The notes under the pieces are model-generated. The model saw only the letters and a list, made by a program, of their open reading frames with translations. It was not told the DNA's origin and searched no databases. Below are positions 48,770 to 59,400 of a DNA stretch of 64,000 bases, one piece after another (the stretch's first letter is position 1; every line of letters begins with the position of its first letter). This DNA is from Gordius sp. MW1. Taxonomy: Eukaryota; Nematomorpha; Gordioida; Gordea; Gordiidae. The DNA lies in the NCBI GenBank assembly GCA_964036665.1, contig OZ038531.1, positions 14,322,168 to 14,386,167 of the forward strand. Reading direction: 5' to 3'. The translations under genes were made by a program, and so were the position numbers.

Positions 48770-49222
48770 ATGTTTTTTTTTGAAGAGCCCAGACAGTTTA
48801 GTGATATCAATTTCTACATAGACTTATGTAGAACTAACTGGGGTGTTTTGTTAGTGGTAATTAGTTTAATGTTCGTGTGGTATAAAGTAATGCAAAGGGG
48901 GGCTAAAGATAACGTGGTGAGCAAGAATATTAGATGTTTTAATTGCGGTGGTCCCCACGTGTTAAGATATTGTGATAGAAGAGGAGGCGGTAGGAACTTT
49001 AAAAACAAAGGGGATAGATTTAATTACGGTAACAGGGATAGTAATGATTTTAGCAATGTTTCAGTTAGGAGGAATAAATTTAACGACGGTACTTTTGACA
49101 ATGCGCCAGTACAAGGGAATAGATTTAATTACGGTAACAGGGATAGTAGTGATTTTAGCAATGTTCCAGTTAGGAGGAATAAATTTAATGACGGTACTTT
49201 TGACAATGCGCCAGTACAATAG
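48770..49222 (+). CDS. gag: Short gag-like ORF with zinc knuckle (copy 2)
   Basis: 150 residues from the first ATG in frame (48770), next to a run of nine T, to TAG at 49220-49222. Order: acidic N-terminus (FEEPRQFSD), a hydrophobic membrane-like segment at about residues 24-39 (WGVLLVVISLMFVWYK), a basic linker, a zinc knuckle with C56, C59, H63 and C68 (CX2CX3HX4C, one residue short of the usual spacing), then Gly/Arg-rich text and two 35-residue repeats. Gag of this group is usually several hundred residues with a capsid domain; here only the nucleocapsid-like end is present and the hydrophobic segment is unexpected. Overlaps pol by about 250 bp. Calling it Gag is inference from the knuckle and its place before pol. 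Confidence 0.6.
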   Translation: MFFFEEPRQFSDINFYIDLCRTNWGVLLVVISLMFVWYKVMQRGAKDNVVSKNIRCFNCGGPHVLRYCDRRGGGRNFKNKGDRFNYGNRDSNDFSNVSVRRNKFNDGTFDNAPVQGNRFNYGNRDSSDFSNVPVRRNKFNDGTFDNAPVQ

Positions 49223-51455
49223 AATAGATTTAATTACGGTAACAGGGATAGTAGTGATTTTAGCAATGTTCCAGTTAGGAGGCTCTGGGGCTTGTGTAAG
49301 TTTAATGTCCATTTTACAGTTTGATACCCTTTGGCCTAGTAAAAAAATTGCCCGACCTTTTTTTAATGCCGGCCAATTAGATGGCGCGGCGGTAGAGTTA
49401 GTGGGTAAAGCCAGCGTAGAGGTGGCGGCTGGTGACGCGCGCTGGACATTGATATTATATTTAACAGCCACTAAAATCGATCCTTTAATGGGTTGGGATT
49501 GGCTGCAGGTGATAGGCCCGCATGTTAGATGGTTTGGTCTCTGTGACTCATTGATAGAAACAACCCCTAATTGTTGGGTAGCTCCTAGTGTGAAACCTTG
49601 CCCGGGTGGGGTTGCGATGATATGTAATATTGAGCTCCCGAGTGGTGCCGAAGTTACGACTTTAGTCGTGAAACCTCTTTCGACGTTAATCGTCTGTACA
49701 CCTACGGGTGTGACGCCTACGGGTGTGACGTCTACGGACGTGTTGAGTGGATTCGGCGACCTGGGCAAGTGGCAATTGAATTTGCGTAATGTAGTTAGGA
49801 GCTACGATTCAGTTTTTGCTGAAGGTCTAGAGTGTTTGAAAGGTTATGAATATGAGGTGAGACTCAAACGTGGGGCCTATCCCAAATTTTGTCCAAGTAG
49901 GCGCATCCCGTTCATATGGCGGGACGAGGTAAATGCGGTTCTGCGGGACTGGACGGAACAGGGGATAATTACGCCCGTTGATTATAGTGAGTGGGCGACT
50001 CCTCTGGTTCCAGTTAAGAAAGTCGACGGGTCTTTGCGGCTTTGTATTGATTTTAGGGTTACGCTTAATCCGTGGTTGGTGGAAATTAAGTACCCAATGC
50101 CGCGGGTGGAGGAAATTTTAGCGAACCTAGATAATGCATGTTTCTTTACAAAGCTGGATCTAAGGTCGGCATATTTGCAGATAAAATTAAGTGCTCGTTC
50201 GGCGCGTTTGATGACAATAAAAACTCCTTTGGGGTTGTTTTCGTTTAATCGCTTGCCGTTTGGGTTGAGTATTTCTGCGGCTGTATTCCAGAAAACTATG
50301 GCCTCCGTTTTTCAGGGTTTGGACGGTGTATTCTTTTACCTGGATGATGTGCTGATTGTTGGCACGACAATGCAAGAACACGATTCGCGTTTAGAGTCAG
50401 TTCTTAAGCGCATCCAGGAGAGGGTATTACGTCTAACTATGAAAAAATGCATGATCGGAGTGACAGAAGTGACATTCTTAGGGCACGTTATTGCATGTGG
50501 GAAAATACGCCCTATGGGTAGTAATGTGGCTGCGATTTTAAAGATACGTGCCCCAACTAACAAGAAGGAAGTCTTGTCTTTCATGGGGTCTGTGAATTAT
50601 TATCGCAAGTTTATACCGCATTGCTCGAAGGTAGCAGCTCCCTTGCATAGGTTAACTAAAGACAACGTGCGTTTTGTTTGGTCCGATAGAGAACAGGTAG
50701 CTTTCGAGAAGTTGAAAAACTTGTTGGGAAGCGACCCAGTTCTGGTGTGATTTAATCGTAACCTTCCCATAGGGTTGGCGGTTGACGCATCGAAGAGTGG
50801 TATAGGTGGCATGCTCTTTCATGTTATTAAAGGAATAGAGCGGCCGATACTATTTTTTTCACGTAAATTGACGGCGGCAGAGCTTAATTATTCTGTAATA
50901 GAAAAAGAGGCTTTGGCTGTGGTGTTTGCGTTAAATAAATGTCGTGAATATCTTATTGGTCGTAAGTTTAAAATCTTTTTTGACCATAAACCACTGGTTC
51001 CTCTTTTTGCGAAGTGTAATGGTAGTTTGTTGCTAAGCCCTAGGTTACAAAAATGGTTGTTGTTTTTAGGTAACTTTGACGTGACCTTGGAGTACAAAAA
51101 GGGCGCAACGAACTATGTTCCAGACACATTATCGCGCTTAGGTGAGAGCGATGAAGCGGTACCTAAGGAGGAACTAGAGGGTGAGAATTATTTGATTAAT
51201 GTCGTAACTCAAGCTTTTCCGTCAGTTAACCTTAAGGAGGAGGTGGACAAGGACGAGGAGTTGCATGGGGTTACTAAATACTTGAATGGTCAGGCGACAA
51301 TCGAGGAGGTCGCTAGGTGTTATCGTGGCGTGGTTAACGAACTCTATCTTGACAATGGAGTTGTACTACGTGGCGAACGCATAATGATTCCACGGGCGTT
51401 GCGATCACAAGTGTTGGAATTATTGCATGCTGGACATAACGCGCGTCTAAAATGA
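48972..51455 (+). pseudogene. pol: Pol with nonsense codon before RNase H (copy 2)
   Basis: Same frame and domains as copy 1: protease remnant with Gly at the Asp position, RT with YLDD, RNase H, and the two His of the integrase finger. A TGT to TGA change at 50748-50750 (codon 593) ends translation between RT and RNase H; the same frame resumes and runs to TGA 51453-51455. RT and RNase H here keep family-typical residues that copy 1 lost (VDGSLR, CIDFR, TIKTPLG, RLQKWLL). However, the Thr of the TDHKPL motif is Phe (50979-50981, three adjacent base changes). The catalytic Asp next to it is kept. Truncated product expected; RNase H and integrase would not be made from this copy. Confidence 0.92.
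49015..49282 (+). repeat. 105-bp tandem repeat in the gag/pol overlap, copy 2
   Basis: Same 2.55-unit repeat as in copy 1, with the same TAG in the third unit ending the gag frame and the same abrupt end next to the protease-like segment. Confidence 0.9.
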
Positions 51456-52258
51456 AAGCAATGGCGCTTAATTATGTTTGGTGGCCTAAAATGGGCGCTG
51501 ATATTGGCATGTATAGGCGTAAATGTACTGCGTGTAGTAAAAATGCGTGCATGCCCAAGCACGATAAACAAGCTAGGTGGCCGCGGGCTCGAAACGTTTG
51601 GGACCGGGTACATCTAGACTTTTTCGACTTTGATTCGAAACAATATCTTTTACTGGTGGACGCGGCTTCGAGTTGGGTTGAATTTCAACGCGTCACAAAG
51701 CTGTCTACTGGGGTGGTTATTGATTTTTTAAAGAATTTAATGGGCGCTTATGGTATCCCGAGGTATATAGTATCCGATAACGGTACTGCCTTTACTAGCG
51801 CCGAGTTTAAGGTGTTTTGCGGTAAATGGGGTATACTGCATTTATTAACACCTCCATATCACCCAAGTTCTAACGGGTTGGCGGAGCGACATGTTGCGAT
51901 CGTTAAGAAATGGTTGAAAAATGAGAAGGTAGAGAAGGACGGCATTTGGATGTACAGGTTATTACATAATGCGTCCGCTCGCTTTCCGTGTCGCGCCCCT
52001 GTTAGTAAAATATTTTTAAATAGATTACCTCGCGTGCCGATCGATGTGTGGGTGGACTCCGGTTTAACAACTAGCGAGTCTGCTTCCAGTAGGTACGAGG
52101 TTGGTAATTTAGTATGGGCTCGCGTGTATCGTGGAACCGAGCGGTGGTTGGAAGCTGTTGTGAAATCCCACGTGGGCTCAAAAGCCTACGAGGTTGAGTT
52201 TACGGGCTCTAATAACCGCACGGTTAGACACGAGGAGCAATTACGGTTGCGATGTTAA
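51452..52258 (+). CDS. pol: Integrase, main part (copy 2)
   Basis: 268 residues, identical in translation to the copy 1 integrase, with only a silent C/T difference seen near 51747. It has C25 and C28 of the HHCC finger, the D56, D109 and E145 triad with D,D35E spacing, and the SH3-like tail. It overlaps the preceding stop as ATGA in the -1 frame, exactly as in copy 1. Complete identity of the protein while neighbouring pol carries several replacements is more likely chance over a short time than selection. Confidence 0.92.
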   Translation: MKAMALNYVWWPKMGADIGMYRRKCTACSKNACMPKHDKQARWPRARNVWDRVHLDFFDFDSKQYLLLVDAASSWVEFQRVTKLSTGVVIDFLKNLMGAYGIPRYIVSDNGTAFTSAEFKVFCGKWGILHLLTPPYHPSSNGLAERHVAIVKKWLKNEKVEKDGIWMYRLLHNASARFPCRAPVSKIFLNRLPRVPIDVWVDSGLTTSESASSRYEVGNLVWARVYRGTERWLEAVVKSHVGSKAYEVEFTGSNNRTVRHEEQLRLRC

Positions 52259-52424
52259 TGGGTTATCTTTGATATGCGATAATATGTATATTTGTTATTG
52301 TGCATTAGATGGACATTATCGCATCATGGTGCCGGTTTAGGGTGGAAGTGGAAGTGAATGATCCGCTTTAGGCCCGACGGACCTTTACGTATCGTTCGTG
52401 GTGGGACAGGACGGTGTCCCGCAT

Positions 52425-52925
52425 ATGGTCAATTTCCACGAACGACGATATTCTCAGGGCGGTGCCCCGCAGCCCGGGAATAGAGAACGAGGTGGTAGAA
52501 TCAATCGAGGAGGACGCGCTGGGGGCAGCGGTACCTCGACTGCTGGGGTTCGGAGGGATCCCAGAGAAGTCCTTCCGCCGGTTCGCCCGGTCCGAGGGGA
52601 CACGGAGGTTGCCCCGACGGCGGCGCGCGGAGGGCGACGCAGGGCTGCCCGAAGGTGGTGTAGTTTGTGCCTACGCCGGCATCGAAGGGCCGCGTGTGGA
52701 GGCACAACGGTAACACCGCCGGGGGCGCCTAGTGTCTCGTCGATAGGGTCTGTAAACGCCGGCGTGGGTGAGGCTGCTGTCAGTGTAGCGATGCACCTAG
52801 ACCCACCCGATGTCGTGAATACGGACGCGGTACTAGCACCGATGGCGACGGTAACGCTGTTAGAATACGATCTAGCGGTTCGAGAATCAAAGCGAGGGGG
52901 TCAGCCAGACGGCGATAATGGGTAG
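52425..52925 (+). CDS. GC-rich ORF of unknown function in the 3' region (copy 2)
   Basis: 166 residues from ATG 52425 to TAG, the counterpart of 43054-43554 with one replacement seen (Ser to Asn in the GGRISRGG region). Gly/Arg/Pro-rich N-terminal half, Ala/Val-rich second half, no recognised domain. The alternative frame here is shorter (52414-52713) than in copy 1 because of a one-base difference near 52374, which slightly favours this frame or no coding at all. Confidence 0.35.
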   Translation: MVNFHERRYSQGGAPQPGNRERGGRINRGGRAGGSGTSTAGVRRDPREVLPPVRPVRGDTEVAPTAARGGRRRAARRWCSLCLRRHRRAACGGTTVTPPGAPSVSSIGSVNAGVGEAAVSVAMHLDPPDVVNTDAVLAPMATVTLLEYDLAVRESKRGGQPDGDNG

Positions 52926-53029
52926 CAAGTGCGGACCCAATGACGTCTATCGGGGAGGCCGTTCCCGTACCTGACGGCCCGCTAAATTTTTTTTGACTCT
53001 TCGCTCCCGTCCTCTTTGGGGTCTTTCTT

Positions 53030-53040
53030 AAAGGGGATGG
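53030..53040 (+). promoter_or_regulatory. Polypurine tract, copy 2
   Basis: AAAGGGGATGG immediately before the 3' LTR, as in copy 1. Confidence 0.75.
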
Positions 53041-53467
53041 TGTGGTAATCGCCGTACGTCTATCTATTCAGTTACTGGTGCGCGCTACACGTCAGTCATA
53101 TCAATTCACTTATTTACACGTCAATCACGCCAAGCCATTTAATGATGCGCATTATACATCGATGGGGAAGCACTATTGGTATTGATGTTGTTGTGTTGTT
53201 GACTCCATCGTGGTATAAAAGATAGAAGATAACAAACATACAGACACTCTTCCATTTGTTTTACCCACATCATTTTTTATCTGTTTTCCCATTGTAATCT
53301 CGCCACTCATCTTTTTTACCTTATAGTCTTTTAACGTTCGTATTAATTGTTATATTCGGAATTTATGTAAGTAATTAAGATTAAACGTTCATAATAGTAC
53401 GGGTCTATAATATCTTTATCAATAATTAATAAATAATATTATCATGGTGTTTTTTGTCTTTCTATAG
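53041..53467 (+). repeat. 3' LTR, copy 2
   Basis: 427 bp. Differs from the 3' LTR of copy 1 only at LTR base 29 (C here, as in the 5' LTRs). Carries the same four changes that separate 3' from 5' LTRs. TATA box at 53214, AATAAA at 53428-53433. Confidence 0.95.
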
Positions 53468-56400
53468 ATCCCAAGTAAAAATTTATCAGAATCTAAAAAC
53501 TATTACTTTGAAATCATGATCACATAGAGCAGTTTTAAAAAATTAAGCACTCACGTTGCGATACAACAAACTAATCGCAACAATAAAACGTTGTCTTTTG
53601 TCAAAATGATAGTTCTCGCAGCTTAAAACCTCTTTTCGGAAGACAATCGAGGATAATAGGATTCTCAAATTGGCTTACTTTTATATATTTTTTTATGCTC
53701 TTTCACATAGAATCAAAAAAATAAATGTTTATTCCTCAAAATTTTTCACATATTTTTTTTGGACCGTATTCATCCGATGAAAGTTGTCGTTTTGAGACGT
53801 GGTTTCTATGATCCCAAGTATAAATTTATCAGAATTTAAAAACTATTACTTTGAAATCATGATCGCATAGAGCAGTTTTCAAAAATTAAGCACTCACGTT
53901 GCGATACAACAAACTAATCGCAACAATAAAACGTTGTCTTTTGTCAAAATGATAGTTCTCGCAGCTAAAACCTCTTTTCGGAAGTCAATCGAGGATAATA
54001 GGATTCTCAAATTGGCTTACTTTTATATATTTTTTCATGCTCTTTCACATAGAATCGAAAAAAATAAATGTTTTTACCTCAAAATTTTTCTCATATTTTT
54101 CTTTGAACCGTATTCATCCGATGAAAGTTGTCGTATTCAGACGTGGTTTCTATGATCCCAAGTATAAATTTATCAGAATTTAAAAACTATTACTTTGAAA
54201 TCATGATCGCATAGAGCAGTTTTCAAAAATTAAGCACTCACGTTGCGATACAACAAACTAATCGCAACAATAAAACGTTGTCTTTTGTCAAAATGATAGT
54301 TCTCGCAGCTTAAAACCTCTTTTCGGAAGTCAATCGAGGATAATAGGATTCTCAAATTGGCTTACTTTTATATATTTTTTCATGCTCTTTCACATTCGAA
54401 AAAAATAAATATTTTTACCTCAAAATTCACATATTTTTCTTTGAACCGTATTCATCCGATGAAAGTTGTCGTTTTCAGACGTGGTTTCTATGATCCCAAG
54501 TATAAATTTATCAGAATTTAAAAACTATTACTTTGAAATCATGATCGCATAGAGAAGTTTTAAAAAATAAAGCACTCACGTTGCGATACAACAAACTAAT
54601 CGCAACAATAAAACGTTGTCTTTTGTCAAAATGATAGTTCTCGCAGCTTAAAACTTCTTTTCGGAAGTCAATCGAGGATAATAGGATTCTCAAATTGGCT
54701 TACTTTTATATATTTTTTCATGCTCTTTCACATAGAATCAAAAAAAATAAATATTTTTACCTCAAAATTTTTCACATATTTTTCTTTGAACCGTATTCAT
54801 CCGATGAAAGTTGTCGTTTTCAGACGTGGTTTCTATGATCCCAAGTAAAAATTTATCAGAATCTAAAAACTATTACTTTGAAATCATGATCACATAGAGC
54901 AGTTTTCAAAAATTAAGCACTCACGTTGCGATACAACAAACTAATCGCAACAATAAAACGTTGTCTTTTGTCAAAATGATAGTTCTCGCAGCTTAAAACC
55001 TCTTTTCGGAAGTCAATCGAGGATAATAGGATTCTCAAATTGGCTTACTTTTATATATTTTTTCATGCTCTTTCACATAGAATCAAAAAAAATAAATGTT
55101 TTTACCTCAAAATATTTCACATATTTTTCTTTGAACCGTATTCATCCGATAAAAGTTGTCGTTTTCAGACGTGGTTTCTATGATCCCAAGTATAAATTTA
55201 TCAGAATTTAAAAACTATTACTTTGAAATCATGATCGCATAGAGCAGTTTTCAAAAATTAAGCACTCTAGTTGCGATACAACAAACTAATCGCAACAATA
55301 AAACGTTGTCTTTTGTGAAAATGATAGTTCTCGCAGCTTAAAACCTCTTTTCGGAAGTCAATCGAGGATAATAGGATTCTCAAATTGGCTTACTTTTATA
55401 TATTTTTTCATGCTCTTTCACATAGAATCAAAAAAAATAAATGTTTTTACCTCAAAATATTTCACATATTTTTCTTTGAACCGTATTCATCCGATTAAAG
55501 TTGTCGTTCTCAGACGTGGTTTCTATGATCCCAAGTATAAATTTATCAGAATTTAAAAACTATTACTTTGAAATCATGATCGCATAGAGCAGTTTTCAAA
55601 AATTAAGCACTCACGTTGCGATACAACAAACTAATCGCAACAATAAAACGTTGTCTTTTGTCAAAATGATAGTTCTCGCAGCTTAAAACCTCTTTTCGGA
55701 AGTCAATCGAGGATAATAGGATTCTCAAATTGGCCTACTTTTATATATTTTTTCATGCTCTTTCACATACAATCAAAAAAAAATTAATGTTTTCACCTCA
55801 AAATTTTTCACATATTTTTCTTTGAACCGTATTCATCCGATGAAAGTTGTCGTTTTCAGACGTGGTTTCTATGATCCCAAGTATAAATTTATCAGAATCT
55901 AAAAACTATTACTTTAAAATCATGATCACATAGAGCAGTTTTCAAAAATTAAGCACTCACGTTGCGATACAACAAACTAATCGCAACAATAAAACGTTGT
56001 CTTTTGTCAAAATGATAGTTCTCGCAGCTTAAAACTTCTTTTCGGAAGTCAATCGAGGATAATAGCATTCTCAAATTGGCTTACTTTTATATATTTTTTA
56101 ATGCTCTTTCACATAGAATCGAAAAAAAGAAATATTTTTACCTCAAAATTTTTCACATATTTTTCTTTGAACCGTATTCATCCGATGAAAGTTGTCGTTT
56201 TCAGACGTGGTTTCTATGATCCCAAGTATAAATTTATCAGAATTTAAAAACTATTACTTTGAAATCATGATCGCATAGAGCAGTTTTCAAAAATTAAGCA
56301 CTCACGTTTCGATACAACAAACTAATCGCAACAATAAAACGTTGTCTTTTGTCGAAATGATAGTTCTCGCAGCTTATAACTTCTTTTCGCAAGTCAATCG

Positions 56401-59400
56401 AGGATAATAGGATTCTCAAATTGGCTTACTTTTATATATTTTTTAATGCTCTTTCACATAGAATCGAAAAAAATAAATATTTTTGCCTCAAAATTTTTCA
56501 CATATTTTTCTTTGAACCGTATTCATCCGATGAAAGTTGTCGTTTTCAGACGTGGTTTCTATGATCCCAAGTATAAATTTATCAGAATTTAAAAACTATT
56601 ACTTTGAAATCATGATCGCATAGAGCAGTTTTCAAAAATTAAGCACGCACGTTGCGATACAACAAACTAATCGCAACAATAAAACGTTGTCTTTTGTCAA
56701 AATGATAGTTCTCGCAGCTTAAAACCTCTTTTCGGAAGTCAATCGAGGATAATAGGATTCTCAAATTGGCTTACTTTTATATATTTTTTATGCTCTTTGA
56801 CATAGAATCGAAAAAAAGAAATATTTTTACCTCAAAATTTTTCACATATTTTTCTTTGAACCGTATTCATCCGATGAAAGTTGTCGTTTTCAGACGTGGT
56901 TTCTATGATCCCAAGTAAAAATTTATCAGAATCTAAAAACTATTACTTTGAAATCATGATCACATAGAGCAGTTTTCAAAAATTAAGCACTCACGTTGCG
57001 ATACAACAAACTAATCGCAACAATAAAACGTTGTCTTTTGTCAAAATGATAGTTCTCGCAGCTTAAAACCTCTTTTCGGAAGTCAATCGAGGATAATAGG
57101 ATTCTCAAATTGGCTTACTTTTATATATTTTTTCATGCTCTTTCACATAGAATCAAAAAAAATAAATGTTTTTACCTCAAAACTTTTCACATATTTTTCT
57201 TTGAGCCGTATTCATCCGATGAAAGTTGTCGTTTTCAGACGTGGTTTCTATGATCCCAAGTATAAATTTATCAGAATTTAAAAACTATTACTTTGAAATC
57301 ATGATCGCATAGAGAAGTTTTCAAAAATAAAGCACTCACGTTGCGATACAACAAACTAATCGCAACAATAAAACGTTGTCTTTTGTCAAAATGATAGTTC
57401 TCGCAGCTTAAAACTTCTTTTCGGAAGTCAATCGAGGATAATAGGATTCTCAAATTGGCTTACTTTTATATATTTTTTCATGCTCTTTCACATAGAATCA
57501 AAAAAAATAAATATTTTTACCTCAAAATTTTTCACATATTTTTCTTTGATCCGTATTCATCCGATGAAAGTTGTCGTTTTCAGACGTGGTTTCTATGATC
57601 CCAAGTAAAAATTTATCAGAATCTAAAAACTATTACTTTGAAATCATGATCACATAGAGCAGTTTTCAAAAATTAAGCACTCACGTTGCGATACAACAAA
57701 CTAATCGCAACAATAAAACGTTGTCTTTTGTCAAAATGATAGTTCTCGCAGCTTAAAACCTCTTTTCGGAAGTCAATCGAGGATAATAGGATTCTCAAAT
57801 TGGCTTACTTTTATATATTTTTTCATGCTCTTTCACATAGAATCAAAAAAAATAAATGTTTTTACCTCAAAATATTTCACATATTTTTCTTTGAACCGTA
57901 TTCATCCGATAAAAGTTGTCGTTTTCAGACGTGGTTTCTATGATCCCAAGTATAAATTTATCAGAATTTAAAAACTATTACTTTGAAATCATGATCGCAT
58001 AGAGCAGTTTTCAAAAATTAAGCACTCTAGTTGCGATACAACAAACTAATCGCAACAATAAAACGTTGTCTTTTGTGAAAATGATAGTTCTCGCAGCTTA
58101 AAACCTCTTTTCGGAAGTCAATCGAGGATAATAGGATTCTCAAATTGGCTTACTTTTATATATTTTTTCATGCTCTTTCACATAGAATCAAAAAAAATAA
58201 ATGTTTTTACCTCAAAATATTTCACATATTTTTCTTTGAACCGTATTCATCCGATTAAAGTTGTCGTTCTCAGACGTGGTTTCTATGATCCCAAATATAA
58301 ATTTATCAGAATTTAAAAACTATTACTTGAAATCATGATCGCATAGAGCAGTTTTCAAAAATTAAGCACTCACGTTGCGATACAACAAACTAATCGCAAC
58401 AATAAAACGTTGTCTTTTGTCAAAATGATAGTTCTCGCAGCTTAAAACCTCTTTTCGGAAGTCAATCGAGGATAATAGGATTCTCAAATTGGCCTACTTT
58501 TATATATTTTTTCATGCTCTTTCACATAGAATCAAAAAAAAATTAATGTTTTCACCTCAAAATTTTTCACATATTTTTCTTTGAACCGTATTCATCCGAT
58601 GAAAGTTGTCGTTTTCAGACGTGGTTTCTATGATCCCAAGTATAAATTTATCAGAATCTAAAAACTATTACTTTGAAATCATGATCACATAGAGCAGTTT
58701 TCAAAAATTAAGCACTCACGTTGCGATACAACAAACTAATCGCAACAATAAAACGTTGTCTTTTGTCAAAATGATAGTTCTCGCAGCTTAAAACTTCTTT
58801 TCGGAAGTCAATCGAGGATAATAGCATTCTCAAATTGGCTTACTTTTATATATTTTTTAATGCTCTTTCACATAGAATCGAAAAAAAGAAATATTTTTAC
58901 CTCAAAATTTTTCACATATTTTTCTTTGAACCGTATTCATCCGATGAAAGTTGTCGTTTTCAGACGTGGTTTCTATGATCCCAAGTATAAATTTATCAGA
59001 ATTTAAAAACTATTACTTTGAAATCATGATCGCATAGAGCAGTTTTCAAAAATTAAGCACTCACGTTTCGATACAACAAACTAATCGCAACAATAAAACG
59101 TTGTCTTTTGTCGAAATGATAGTTCTCGCAGCTTATAACTTCTTTTCGCAAGTCAATCGAGGATAATAGGATTCTCAAATTGGCTTACTTTTATATATTT
59201 TTTAATGCTCTTTCACATAGAATCGAAAAAAATAAATATTTTTGCCTCAAAATTTTTCACATATTTTTCTTTGAACCGTATTCATCCGATGAAAGTTGTC
59301 GTTTTCAGACGTGGTTTCTATGATCCCAAGTATAAATTTATCAGAATTTAAAAACTATTACTTTGAAATCATGATCGCATAGAGCAGTTTTCAAAAATTA

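Larger units (their letters stand above)
47878..53467 (+). mobile_element. Ty3/gypsy LTR retrotransposon, copy 2
   Basis: 5,590 bp, same order and same length as copy 1 at an offset of 9,371-9,372 bp. The internal region differs by only a few single-base changes plus one extra T (near 48780) and one fewer C (near 52374). The gag-like frame is intact here, but pol has an added nonsense codon at 50748-50750. The flanking monomers match those of copy 1, so this copy arose by duplication of the region, not by transposition. Confidence 0.95.
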
